A stretch of 64,000 nucleotides of DNA. Source: Saprospiraceae bacterium. GTDB taxonomy: Bacteria > Bacteroidota > Bacteroidia > Chitinophagales > Saprospiraceae. A program made the position numbers and the translations under genes. Position 1 is the stretch's first letter; each line of letters begins with the position of its first letter. A model generated the notes under the pieces. The model had not been told where the DNA came from, did no database searches, and saw only the letters and a program-made list of their open reading frames with translations. Where the stretch lies: the NCBI GenBank assembly GCA_016715405.1, contig JADKAE010000029.1, positions 1 to 64,000 of the forward strand, read 5' to 3'. Positions 25,735 through 34,003 of this stretch are shown here, in pieces.

Positions 25735-27617
25735 CTACCGGTTTCCTGCCAGGTCGGCGGCATTTTCCATCATCCGGATACATTCTGCGCGATAACCGCC
25801 GGGGTCTTTGCCCGAGGCGGCCTGCGCCCATTTGATCATACTGCGGTAGTCGGCGCTGCCTTTGTATTCAGAGTCGCGCAGCAACATGCCAAACGCCGCT
25901 ACAGAGGCTGCCCAGCGGAAATCCACGGAGGCCTGCTCAAATCCCTGCTTCTGGTTTTTAACCACCTGTTCCAGCAGGCGGCTTTCCGTACCTGTAGGTT
26001 GCTTGTAGCGCAACTTGATGGTACACCATTCTTTGCTTGCAGAGAGATCCTCTTTACCGTAGTTTGCTGGTACTTCAAGTCGTCGACAGAAGCCAGGAAC
26101 GGACTGTTTACCCCTGCGGGGATGATCTCGTACAGCGCGGTGACCGTATGTCCCGAGCCCAATTCGCCGGCGTCTTTTTTGTCGTCATTAAAATCTTCGG
26201 CGGCGAGTACCCTGTTTTCGTAGCCCAACAGGCGATACCCTCTTACCTGGGAGGGGTTAAATTCGATCTGGATCTTGACGTCTTTGGCGATAGTAAACAA
26301 AGTACCTCCAAATTCATTGACCAGCACTTTGCGGGCTTCCGACAAATTGTCAATATAGGCGTGGTTGCCGTTGCCTTTGTCGGCCAATTGCTGCATTTTG
26401 CTGTCTTTGTAATTGCCCATTCCAAAACCCAGCACGGTAAGAAAAACGCCGCTTTCGCGTTCTTTTTCGATGAGGCGCACCATCTCGGCATCGCTGCTGG
26501 CGCCTACGTTAAAATCGCCGTCGGTGGCGAGAATCACGCGGTTATTGCCGCCTTTCACCAGGTGTTCGCGGGCTGTTTTGTAGGCGAGAATGATGCCCTC
26601 TCCTCCTGCGGTAGAGCCGCCGGCTCTCAAGTCTTCAATAGCTTCTTTGATACGAGGTTTGTCGGCGCCTGAAGTGGGGGGCAGTACCAGTCCGGCAGCG
26701 CCGGCGTACACCACCACCGCCACTTTATCCTGGGGTCTGAGTTGATCGACCAGTAGTTTGAACGAAGATTTGAGCAGGGGTAGTTTATTGGGTTCATCCA
26801 TGCTACCCGATACGTCGATAAGAAAAACCAGATTCGAAGCGGGCAGGTTTTCTGTCGGTATACGTTTGCCTTGCAGGGCTACTTTCAGCAGTTGGTGGCT
26901 GGGTTGCCAGGGGCAGGCGGCGATTTCCGACAGGGTTTCGAAAGGAAAATCGCCCTTGGGTTCGGGGTATTCGTAAGTAAAATAATTAATCATTTCTTCT
27001 ATGCGGACCGCGTCTTTGGGGGGCAGGGTACCGTTGCTGATAAAACGGCGCAGGTTGCTATACGAAGCGGCGTCTACATCTATCGAAAAAGTAGACAGGG
27101 GTTCTTTATTTGTGGCATAAAAGCGGTTATCCACAATTACGTCGTAATTTTCGGTATTCATGGCGGGGGCGTCGTCGGAGGCATAAGGAATATAAGGCGC
27201 CATCACACCTGCGGGCTGCTTGCTTTTTTTGGCGTTAGCTCTGGAAGTCGCAGCTTGTCCTGCGACGACGATTTCCATCAGCGACATGTCTTTTTCTTCC
27301 TCCGCTTTGGGCGCCGGCACAAATAGGGCAAAGCGGTTGGTGGTACCAGCACAAGCAGTCTGGCCCGCAAGCGGCTCGTAATTGGCGTGAGAAATTGAAA
27401 TAGTCAGACAGGAATCGCGGCTTTCAAGCTTAAAAACCCCATTTTTATCGGTAAGGACGCTAGTCTTGGCGCCTTCCACGCGGATCTCCGCGCCGGCTAA
27501 GGGTTGCTGCCAGGCGTCTTCTACTACGCCCTGAATAGTAAACGGTTTAGGCGGGTAGATAAAAGAAGCCAAAATCAGCAGCAGGAAAGCGGGGAAAAGG
27601 ACATACAGCTTTTTCAT
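25735..27617 (-). CDS. VWA-domain protein with carboxypeptidase-regulatory-like N-domain (frameshift near 26055)
   Basis: About 627 codons when joined. A signal peptide (LYVLFPAFLLLILASFIYP) is followed by a carboxypeptidase-regulatory-like beta domain (TIQGVVEDAWQQPLAGAEI), a YfbK-type stretch (FSIDVDAASYSNLRRFI), a von Willebrand A domain with MIDAS motif DVSGSMD (about residues 270-276) and the DUF3520-type C-terminus. The frame breaks near 26055; adding one A there restores KEDLSASKEWCTIKLRYKQP and a stop at 25735. It is divergent from an ECF sigma factor, a pairing common in Bacteroidota; role in surface or envelope stress is inference. Confidence 0.88.
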
Positions 27618-27692
27618 GACGGTTGAGTTTTTAGGAATAGATGCACAGCCGCGGGGAAATGCATAAATTAGCCCGGATTATTTTTTTTACAA

Positions 27693-28265
27693 ATGTTCAA
27701 ACTCCCGAAAAAAGCGGCATCGTATACGGATGAAGAATTGCTGGCAGCTTACCGGCAGAACGGCGATCCCGTGTGGCTGGGCTATATCTTTGAACGCTAT
27801 GTGGCCTGGGTGTACGGTGTGTGTTTAAACTATTATGATACTACCGCCGAGGCGGAAGATGCGGCGATGGGGGTTTTTGAAGAACTTCACGACAAACTCC
27901 GCCGGCACGAGATAAGCAACCTGAAAAGCTGGCTGTATACCTATGCAAAAAACTACTGCCTGATGCAATTGCGCAGCCGGCAGCGCGCCGAACGGCGCGA
28001 AGCAGCCTGGCAGCCCGGGCCAAGCGAAGAATGGGATTTGGCAACGGAAGAAAGCGATACGCGAAATAAACAACTCGACGACTGCATTCAACAATTGCCC
28101 GAGGGCCAGAAGGAGACCATCCTCCTTTTTTATTACGAAGAAAAATCTTACCAGGAAATCGCCCTACTCAAAAGCCAGCCCCTGGGACAGGTGCGCTCGT
28201 TTATTCAAAATGGAAGGCGAAATCTGCGGATTTGTTTGGAAAAAACAAAAAAACAAAGTGACTGA
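27693..28265 (+). CDS. ECF-type RNA polymerase sigma factor
   Basis: 190 codons. Region 2 spans about residues 25-95 (GYIFERYVAWVYGVCLNYYDTTAEAEDA, with LKSWLYTYAKNYCL), and region 4 about 130-180 (LPEGQKETILLFYYEEKSYQEIA). No anti-sigma of the FecR type is next to it; the divergent VWA/YfbK-like protein starts 75 bp away and is a likely functional partner, though whether it is target or regulator is not visible. The 28370-28419 hairpin terminator lies about 100 bp downstream. Confidence 0.9.
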   Translation: MFKLPKKAASYTDEELLAAYRQNGDPVWLGYIFERYVAWVYGVCLNYYDTTAEAEDAAMGVFEELHDKLRRHEISNLKSWLYTYAKNYCLMQLRSRQRAERREAAWQPGPSEEWDLATEESDTRNKQLDDCIQQLPEGQKETILLFYYEEKSYQEIALLKSQPLGQVRSFIQNGRRNLRICLEKTKKQSD

Positions 28266-28369
28266 GTGTGAGAACATTCGTCCAAAAGTATGGATTATAT
28301 GTTTATATGATAAGACCTTCATAACTCCATATATAAAGATCTAACACGTTGTTTTTAGTAAGGGGGACG

Positions 28370-28419
28370 GTTGTCAGGCAGGAGCTGCGCAAGTGGTGAG
28401 AGCCTGGCAACTTTTTTTT
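28370..28419 (+). terminator. intrinsic terminator downstream of the sigma factor gene
   Basis: 10-bp stem GTTGTCAGGC at 28370-28379 paired with GCCTGGCAAC at 28402-28411 (one G-U), then eight T. Confidence 0.7.
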
Positions 28420-28442
28420 GCCGCTTTTTTTGAAGGGTATTG

Positions 28443-28450
28443 TAACTTTG
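28443..28450 (+). promoter_or_regulatory. probable -7 box of the rhodanese gene
   Basis: TAACTTTG, matching TAnnTTTG, ends only 4 bp before the ATG at 28455. TTTG at 28417-28420 could be the -33 element with 22-bp spacing. The mRNA would then be nearly leaderless. Confidence 0.4.
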
Positions 28451-28454
28451 TAAC

Positions 28455-28829
28455 ATGGCTAAACAAACGGAACAATGCCCTGTCAGTCGCTGGCAATTGC
28501 TAAAAGGCCTGCTCAACAACCTGTCGCCCGAAGCTTTTCGCCAGGCGATAGCCACCCTACCCGGCATCACCGTGATTGATGTGCGAACGGTAGAAGAATT
28601 TGCCGCAAATCACATTGAAGGCGCCATCAATATCGACTACCTGGCCTATGATTTTTGGGATTGCATAGAAAAACTCGACCCACAACGCACTTATCTGGTC
28701 TATTGCCGAAGCGGCCGCCGCAGCGTGCGCGCGGCTACCCTCATGCGCAACGGGGGTTTTAAAGCCGTTTACCATCTCGACGGCGGTTATGCGAATTGGA
28801 ATGATGATATTTCTTTGGCTACCCGGTGA
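28455..28829 (+). CDS. rhodanese-like sulfurtransferase, single domain
   Basis: 124 codons. One rhodanese fold: ITVIDVRTVEEFAANHIEGAINI, then the catalytic loop YCRSGRRS with the persulfide-carrying Cys near residue 83, and closing HLDGGYANW. Transfers sulfane sulfur between thiols. The next gene, 120 bp on, is a metallo-beta-lactamase/rhodanese fusion, so the pair probably handles persulfide or sulfide. A hairpin terminator separates it from the sigma gene upstream. Confidence 0.9.
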   Translation: MAKQTEQCPVSRWQLLKGLLNNLSPEAFRQAIATLPGITVIDVRTVEEFAANHIEGAINIDYLAYDFWDCIEKLDPQRTYLVYCRSGRRSVRAATLMRNGGFKAVYHLDGGYANWNDDISLATR

Positions 28830-28949
28830 CAAAACTCATTGCCAGGTGTGATTCCCGTCACAATACGATATAGTGATCCGTAAGTAATTTTGTCCTATCA
28901 AATTTGGAAAGTTCACTCCAGGGACAAAATATTCATTCACAAAAAAAGT

Positions 28950-30365
28950 ATGCAACCTATGAAAGTGGAACAAATCTATACTGGCTGTCTGGCTGAAGCC
29001 GCTTACTACATTGAAAGCAAAGGCGAAGCGGTAGTAATCGACCCATTGAGAGAACCGGAACCCTACCTGGAAAGGGCTAAAGCCGACGGCGCCAAGATCA
29101 AGTATATACTCGAGACACACTTTCACGCCGACTTTGTATCGGGTCACCTCGACCTGGCCAAGCACACTGGCGCGACTATCGTATACGGCCCCACTGCCGT
29201 GCCACAATTCAAAGCCCACGTAGCCGCCGAGGGCGAAGTGCTCAAAGTAGGCGATGTAACAATTACAGTGCTGCACACGCCCGGCCACACCATGGAATCG
29301 AGCACCTTCCTGCTCCGCGATGAAAACGGCAAAGACTACGCTATATTTACAGGCGACACCCTGTTTTTGGGCGATGTAGGCCGTCCCGACCTGGCTATCA
29401 AAACTGACTTGACGCGCGAAGACCTTGCCGGCTTACTTTTTGACAGCCTTCGCAACAAAATCATGCCCCTGGGCGATGAGGTGATCGTATATCCGGGTCA
29501 CGGCGCCGGTTCGGCATGTGGCAAAAAGATGAGCAGCGAAACCTCGGGCCGCCTGGGCGACCAGAAGAGGCTCAACTATGCGCTGCGCCCCGACATGACA
29601 AGGGCTGAATTTGTGAAAGAAGTAACCGAAGGCCTCGTAGACCCCCCGCAATACTTCCCGAAAAACGCTATGCTCAACAAAATGGGCTACGACAGCATCA
29701 CGGAAGTCCGCCAGCGCGGTTTGCAGGCTCACAGCGTTCGCGCATTTAAAACGGTATGGGAAACGCAGGAAGCGCTCATAATTGACACGCGCAGCAAAGA
29801 AGATTTTGTACAAGGATTTATCCCCGGTGCTATTTTCATCGGCGTCGACGGCAGCTTTGCCAGTTGGGTGGGCGCGCTCATCCCCGATCTGCAGCAGCCT
29901 ATACTGGTTGTAGCCGATCCGGGTCGCGAAGAAGAGGTGGTAGACCGCCTGGCCCGCGTGGGTTACGACAATGCCATGGGCTACCTCGACGGCGGCATGA
30001 AAGCCTGGAAAATTGCCGGAGAAGACATCGATACGCTGGATGAAGTTACGCCCAAGGAACTGCTTCCGCTGTATAAGCAGGGCGCCGTAGTCCTGGATGT
30101 ACGCAAAACCAGCGAATTCAATGCCCAACACATAGAAGGCTCTCAGAATTTCCCGCTCGATTTTATCAATAAAAATATGAGCCAGATCCAGCACAATACG
30201 CGCTATTACGTATCCTGTGCCACCGGCTACCGTTCGCTTATCGCTGCATCTATTCTCAAATCAAGAGGATACGACAACGTGGTGAACGTGGTCGACGGAT
30301 TAAAAGGCATCATGGAAGAAAAATTCCCGATTACGGAATTTGTAGAACAGTCTACTGAACTCTGA
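28950..30365 (+). CDS. MBL-fold persulfide dioxygenase-like protein with two rhodanese domains
   Basis: 471 codons from the ATG at 28950 (a second ATG follows at 28959). The N-terminal metallo-beta-lactamase fold has THFHADFVSGH (about residues 56-66), TPGHTMES and GDTLFLGDVGRPDL, as in ETHE1-type persulfide dioxygenases. Two rhodanese domains follow: the first (IDTRSKEDF) lacks the catalytic Cys, having VVADPG in its place; the second (LDVRKTSEF) keeps it in VSCATGYRS. Proposed role: oxidation of glutathione-type persulfides to sulfite with sulfur relay. A terminator follows at 30386. Confidence 0.9.
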   Translation: MQPMKVEQIYTGCLAEAAYYIESKGEAVVIDPLREPEPYLERAKADGAKIKYILETHFHADFVSGHLDLAKHTGATIVYGPTAVPQFKAHVAAEGEVLKVGDVTITVLHTPGHTMESSTFLLRDENGKDYAIFTGDTLFLGDVGRPDLAIKTDLTREDLAGLLFDSLRNKIMPLGDEVIVYPGHGAGSACGKKMSSETSGRLGDQKRLNYALRPDMTRAEFVKEVTEGLVDPPQYFPKNAMLNKMGYDSITEVRQRGLQAHSVRAFKTVWETQEALIIDTRSKEDFVQGFIPGAIFIGVDGSFASWVGALIPDLQQPILVVADPGREEEVVDRLARVGYDNAMGYLDGGMKAWKIAGEDIDTLDEVTPKELLPLYKQGAVVLDVRKTSEFNAQHIEGSQNFPLDFINKNMSQIQHNTRYYVSCATGYRSLIAASILKSRGYDNVVNVVDGLKGIMEEKFPITEFVEQSTEL

Positions 30366-30385
30366 TAGATATTGTGTCATTAGCG

Positions 30386-30425
30386 AGCCTTCCTGGGTAA
30401 ATACCGGGAAGGCTTGTGTTTTTTT
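30386..30425 (+). terminator. intrinsic terminator after the MBL/rhodanese gene
   Basis: Stem AGCCTTCC at 30386-30393 with GGAAGGCT at 30407-30414, extendable inward, then a T-rich tail. A heptamer array starts immediately after. Confidence 0.8.
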
Positions 30426-30519
30426 GTTCTCTGTTCTCTGTTCTCTGTTAAAGTGTAACTGGCAAAGATATGGAACGGATAACCGACAACGGAGAACGGA
30501 GAACGGACAACAGAGAACA
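30426..30519. repeat. heptamer-word inverted array with conserved core
   Basis: Left arm is three tandem GTTCTCT words (30426-30449). A central core, AAGTGTAACTGGCAAAGATA plus GGAACGGATAA, follows to about 30482. The right arm (GAACGGA, GACAACA, AGAGAAC words) is the reverse complement of the left. The core recurs at 31485-31515 and, inverted, at 33868-33900; on the minus strand it contains TATCTTTG at 30463-30470. Confidence 0.7.
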
Positions 30520-30537
30520 TTTTTTCCCTATCTTCTC

Positions 30538-30568
30538 TTGGTTTTTCATAGATGATACTGTATATTTG
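30538..30568 (+). promoter_or_regulatory. promoter of rpsU
   Basis: TATATTTG at 30561-30568 matches TAnnTTTG, with TTG at 30538-30540 as the -33 element at about 20-bp spacing. The start codon is 36 bp downstream. Confidence 0.6.
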
Positions 30569-30603
30569 CACCCCGTAAAAACAGTTAAATCAAAAAAATC
30601 GAT

Positions 30604-30798
30604 ATGCTGATTATTGAAGTTAAAGACGGCGAGGGCATTGACAAGGCGCTGAAACGTTACAAGCGCAAATTTCAAGATGCCGGTATCATGAGCCAATTGC
30701 GTACGCGCAAAGAGTTCAAGAAGCCTTCCGTATTGCGCCGCAACGAGATCATCAAGGCGGTGTATAAGGAGCAGATGAAAATCAAAGCTGAAGAATAG
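30604..30798 (+). CDS. rpsU: 30S ribosomal protein S21
   Basis: 64 codons. Begins MLIIEVKDGEGIDKALKRYK, with the basic helix RKFQDAGIMSQLRTRKEFKKPS and the closing Lys-rich tail, matching bS21 in length and sequence. bS21 contacts the 3' end of 16S rRNA near the anti-Shine-Dalgarno; Bacteroidota, as this window also suggests, rarely use Shine-Dalgarno initiation and have a bS21 that occludes that site. Monocistronic, with its own promoter at 30538-30568 and a repeat hairpin after it. Confidence 0.95.
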   Translation: MLIIEVKDGEGIDKALKRYKRKFQDAGIMSQLRTRKEFKKPSVLRRNEIIKAVYKEQMKIKAEE

Positions 30799-30805
30799 AT
30801 TTTGT

Positions 30806-30916
30806 TGGTTTATGAGGGTTTATGAGAGTTTATGAGGGTTTATGAGAGTCTTCAAGGATTTCAAATAAGTAATCATCAACCCTCATAAGCCTTTATCAAC
30901 CCTCATCAACCCTCAT
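30806..30916. repeat. 10-bp-word inverted array between convergent rpsU and DUF4442 genes
   Basis: Four tandem TTTATGAG(G/A)G words at about 30808-30850 and reverse-complement words (CAACCCTCAT) at 30877-30916. Able to form a long hairpin; the DUF4442 stop codon lies inside the right arm. Confidence 0.7.
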
Positions 30917-31437
30917 TCCCCTTTCCCTTTAAACGACCAGGTAATCCTCACCCTGGCCACTTCCTGTCCGTTATTTTGTTGTACGCCCACGGAGGTCACG
31001 GTTATCGTTTGCGCCTCCCCGCTATTCACGGTCCGTTCTACCGCGTCGATTATTTGTTGTCCTTCTTCGCAGGTAAACACCACCAGTCCGGTAGCTTTTT
31101 TAGTAAATACGGCTTCGACCTGCGTAACCAGCATCGACACCGGGCCTGAACCCCGGATAGCCGCCATGGCCAACATGCCTGTCGACATCTCCGCCGCTCC
31201 GCATTGGGCTGCAAAATAAGTGGAGCGAAAAGGATTTTGCGTAAACCAGCTAAAGGGTATACTCACTTCTCCCTTTGAGATGGTACAACTGCGCACCCGC
31301 AGCCCCCAAAAGCCTGCCGAAGGCAATTTGTACCACAAATACAACCACATTTTCCAGGGCGTATTGATTTGTCGCAGAAAATGGACTACCGCAGGATGGG
31401 CGGGGTTGAAAATGAATTGGTTAGCGGGTGTAGGCAT
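30913..31437 (-). CDS. DUF4442 (hotdog thioesterase-like) protein
   Basis: 174 codons. Matches the DUF4442 layout: WLYLWYKLPSAGFWGLRV at the front, then NPFRSTYFAAQCGAAEMSTGML (about residues 67-88), where the hotdog helix sits, and a beta-rich end. Members are thought to be acyl-CoA thioesterases, without proof for this protein. The upstream leader carries a heptamer array and a TATCTTTG box (31499-31506), and the TGA stop lies within the next array at 30913, so both ends of the gene touch repeats. Confidence 0.8.
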   Translation of the reverse strand: MPTPANQFIFNPAHPAVVHFLRQINTPWKMWLYLWYKLPSAGFWGLRVRSCTISKGEVSIPFSWFTQNPFRSTYFAAQCGAAEMSTGMLAMAAIRGSGPVSMLVTQVEAVFTKKATGLVVFTCEEGQQIIDAVERTVNSGEAQTITVTSVGVQQNNGQEVARVRITWSFKGKGE

Positions 31438-31440
31438 GGT

Positions 31441-31562
31441 TTGTTGTCAGGTCAGTTGTCAGTTGTCGGTTCTCGGTTCTCTGTTAAAGTATAATTGGCA
31501 AAGATAGGGGACGGATAATCCAACATTAAAATCCAGCATTAAACATCAAAAATCAAAAATCA
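31441..31562. repeat. two adjoining heptamer arrays with the conserved core
   Basis: 31441-31483 holds TTGTCAG/TTGTCGG/TTCTCTG words; the core AAAGTATAATTGGCAAAGAT follows, then ACGGATAA; 31518-31562 holds CATCAAA/CATCCAA-type words like those of the 12672-13136 ends. The stop codon of the sterol desaturase gene falls in the second array. Confidence 0.65.
31499..31506 (-). promoter_or_regulatory. probable -7 box of the DUF4442 gene, inside a repeat core
   Basis: TATCTTTG on the minus strand, 61 bp before the start codon; the leader between is a heptamer array. Confidence 0.4.
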
Positions 31563-32454
31563 CCCCCTCTCCCCCTCCCCCCCCTCTCTCCCTCCCCTTC
31601 CATGCTGCGCGGATCTGCTCGCTGGTTTGGCGGGAGCCGTCGTGGCTCCATCCGGGAGGACCGAAGAGATAACCCAGCGCTTGACGAAGATTGCGCGAGT
31701 GGAAAACGTCTTTAAACATAGCAATCCACTCGTGGGTAGCAATCAGCAAAGGGTTATAGGTATGAATATTTTTAGTGAGTCCGTAATGCGGATGTTCTTC
31801 TTCTACCTGGAAAGTGCCGAATAGCCGGTCCCAGATGATCAGGATGCGCCCGTGGTTGCGATCGAGGTATTTGGGGTCGCTGGAGTGATGCACGCGGTGA
31901 TGGGAGGGCGTATTCCATAAAAATTCAGCCCATCGCGGCAATTTGCCAATAGCTTCTGTGTGTATCCAGAATTGGTACAAAAGACTAATTGCTTTAAGTG
32001 TAAAAATCATCGCCGGATGAAAACCAACCAGCGGTAACCACAACCAGAAGACAAAGCCGCCGCTCAATTCGCCGGTCCAGGTCTGGCGCAGGGCAGTGCC
32101 CAGGTTGTAATGCTGCGAAGAGTGATGGATAACGTGCGAAGCCCAGAAATAACGGCTGCTATGGCTAATGCGGTGATACCAGTAATACGTTAAGTCTTCC
32201 GCAAAAAAAGCCGCTACCCAGGCCCACCACACAAAACCCCATTCCAAAAGCCGGTATTGATACACGAAGACCATCGATCCAAATACCATGCTTTTGGTCA
32301 CCAACCCGATTAATACATTGCCGATGCCCATGGCCAGACTGCTAAAGGTGTCTTTGGCTTCGTACCAATCTGCACGCCGGCGCCAGGCCAGTGCCGCTTC
32401 GGCCAGCAACAGGAGGATAAATCCGGGTATCGAATAGTGAATGATGCTGTCCAT
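31546..32454 (-). CDS. sterol desaturase / fatty acid hydroxylase family membrane protein
   Basis: 302 codons from the ATG at 32454. Four or more membrane helices and the eight-His di-iron pattern: HRISH (about residues 95-99), HVIHHSSQH, and HRVHHSSD further on. The family hydroxylates or desaturates lipids using a di-iron centre; the substrate is not known. The last residues (ERGGGGGEGVIFDF) come from a C-rich tract and the array at 31546-31562, so the C-terminus may have been altered or its frame shifted. Same strand and just upstream of the DUF4442 gene. Confidence 0.88.
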   Translation of the reverse strand: MDSIIHYSIPGFILLLLAEAALAWRRRADWYEAKDTFSSLAMGIGNVLIGLVTKSMVFGSMVFVYQYRLLEWGFVWWAWVAAFFAEDLTYYWYHRISHSSRYFWASHVIHHSSQHYNLGTALRQTWTGELSGGFVFWLWLPLVGFHPAMIFTLKAISLLYQFWIHTEAIGKLPRWAEFLWNTPSHHRVHHSSDPKYLDRNHGRILIIWDRLFGTFQVEEEHPHYGLTKNIHTYNPLLIATHEWIAMFKDVFHSRNLRQALGYLFGPPGWSHDGSRQTSEQIRAAWKGRERGGGGGEGVIFDF

Positions 32455-32501
32455 TGTAAGTGACAAGGTAAAACGTTGCCATCAATTTACAAAATGAAAT
32501 A

Positions 32502-32568
32502 GTGAACTGTGAACAGTGAACTGTGAACTGCTCATCGATCTGTTCACAGTTCACTGTTCACAGTTCAC
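32502..32568. repeat. perfect 27-bp inverted heptamer array
   Basis: 32502-32528 and 32542-32568 are exact reverse complements built from GTGAACT/GTGAACA words, with a 13-base loop. It lies between the divergent sterol desaturase and sucC genes, just upstream of the sucC promoter. Confidence 0.85.
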
Positions 32569-32574
32569 AACAAT

Positions 32575-32605
32575 TTTGGATATTGACTACAAAACTGTAC
32601 TTTTG
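32575..32605 (+). promoter_or_regulatory. sucC promoter, exact TTTG-N19-TAnnTTTG
   Basis: TTTG at 32575-32578, 19 bp, then TACTTTTG at 32598-32605: a full match to the Bacteroidota housekeeping promoter. The start codon is 32 bp downstream. Confidence 0.75.
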
Positions 32606-32637
32606 GGGCGATTTTTAAACAATCCTGATTCCATACC

Positions 32638-33840
32638 ATGAATCTTCACGAATACCAGGGAAAAGCACTGTTGAAAAGCTACGGCGTAGCTATCCAGGAA
32701 GGCATTTTAGCGCAATCAGTAGATGAGGCGATAGCGGCATACGAGCAGATGCGCGGGCGTACAGGCTCCGACGTGGCTATTGTCAAAGCGCAGATCCACG
32801 CCGGCGGGCGCGGGAAAGGCGGCGGTATCAAACTCGCCAAAAACCTCGAAGAGGTAAAAACGCATGCCGGCAATATCCTGGGCATGATGCTCAAAACACC
32901 GCAGACACCCGGCGGACTCGAAGGCCCCGGCAAACTGGTGCGCAAAGTGCTGATCGCTGAAGATGCCTACGCCCCCGATTTCAATGCCTGCAAGGAGTTT
33001 TATGTGTCGATCCTGATGGACCGCCAGCGCAAGTGCAATGTGATCGTATATTCTACGGAAGGCGGCATGGACATCGAGGAAGTAGCCGAACATACGCCCC
33101 AACTCTTACATAAAGAATATATCGACCCCACTCTGGGGTTGCAGCCCTTTCAGGCGCGCAAAGTGGCTTTTAATCTGGGATTGGAAGGGCCGGCCATCAA
33201 AGAAATGGTGAAGTTTATCACTTCGCTTTATAATGCTTTTGTGGGCGCCGACGCCTCTCTTTTTGAGATCAACCCCTGCCTAAAAACCGGCGACGGACGT
33301 ATTATCGCCGTCGATAGCAAGGTAGTGCTCGACGACAATGCCCTGTACCGCCACCCCGAACTAGCCGACCAGCGCGATACCGATGAAGAAGACCCCACCG
33401 AAGTAGAAGCCAAATCTTACGGCCTCAACTACGTGCAGCTCAGCGGCAACGTGGGTTGTATGGTCAACGGCGCCGGGCTCGCCATGGCCACGATGGATAT
33501 TATCAAACTATCGGGCGGCGAACCCGCCAACTTCCTCGATGTGGGTGGCACCGCCGACGCTAAACGCGTGGAAAATGCCTTCCGAATTATCCTTCGCGAC
33601 GAACGCGTGAAGGCGATCCTGATCAATATCTTCGGGGGTATCGTGCGCTGCGACCGCGTGGCCCAGGGCGTAGTAGATGCCTACAACAATATCGGCAATA
33701 TCCACGTGCCCATTATTGTGCGCCTGCAAGGCACCAACGCCGACCTGGCTAAAAAGATTATCGACGATTCCGGACTCGAAGTGTATTCCGCTATCGCCCT
33801 CCAGGAAGCAGCTGATTTGGTGAAGAAAGTCTTAGCATAG
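32638..33840 (+). CDS. sucC: succinyl-CoA ligase (ADP-forming) subunit beta
   Basis: 400 codons, full length. ATP-grasp domain (MNLHEYQGKALLKSYGVAI, AQIHAGGRGKGGGIKLAKN, FEINPCLKTGDG) and C-terminal ligase domain (FLDVGGTADAKRVENAFRI, IFGGIVRCDRVA). Works with SucD (17990-18862), making succinate and ATP or GTP from succinyl-CoA. A perfect promoter precedes it and a heptamer array begins directly after its TAG stop. Confidence 0.97.
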   Translation: MNLHEYQGKALLKSYGVAIQEGILAQSVDEAIAAYEQMRGRTGSDVAIVKAQIHAGGRGKGGGIKLAKNLEEVKTHAGNILGMMLKTPQTPGGLEGPGKLVRKVLIAEDAYAPDFNACKEFYVSILMDRQRKCNVIVYSTEGGMDIEEVAEHTPQLLHKEYIDPTLGLQPFQARKVAFNLGLEGPAIKEMVKFITSLYNAFVGADASLFEINPCLKTGDGRIIAVDSKVVLDDNALYRHPELADQRDTDEEDPTEVEAKSYGLNYVQLSGNVGCMVNGAGLAMATMDIIKLSGGEPANFLDVGGTADAKRVENAFRIILRDERVKAILINIFGGIVRCDRVAQGVVDAYNNIGNIHVPIIVRLQGTNADLAKKIIDDSGLEVYSAIALQEAADLVKKVLA

Positions 33841-33999
33841 TCGGTTGTAGGTTGTCGGTTGTCTGTTATCCGTTCCTTATCTTTGCTAATTAATTTTAAA
33901 CAGAGAACAGAGAACAGAGAACAGAGAACAGAGAACAGAGAACAGAGAACAGAGAACAGAGAACAGAGAACAGAGAACAGAAAACAGAAAACAGAAAAC
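33841..33999. repeat. heptamer arrays around an inverted core, with 13 tandem AACAGAG units
   Basis: 33841-33875 holds GGTTGTC/TGTTATC words; the core (reverse orientation relative to 30451-30482) spans about 33868-33900; 33899-33999 is a near-perfect tandem array of about 13 units of AACAGAG with drift to AACAGAA at the end. It forms most of the pepT 5' leader. Copy number is a candidate for slippage variation. Confidence 0.8.
33878..33885 (+). promoter_or_regulatory. probable -7 box of pepT, inside a repeat core
   Basis: TATCTTTG on the plus strand, 118 bp before the pepT start; the stretch between is the tandem AACAGAG array. TTG words of the left array could act as -33 elements. Confidence 0.45.
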
Positions 34000-34003
34000 A
34001 ACC

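Noticed and set aside
30380..30571. Minus-strand frame across the array after the MBL/rhodanese gene
   Set aside because: Its sequence is array words plus terminator; no start context or similarity to a protein.
33841..33999. Possible CRISPR array
   Set aside because: Units of 7 bp are contiguous without spacers, and no cas gene is in the window.
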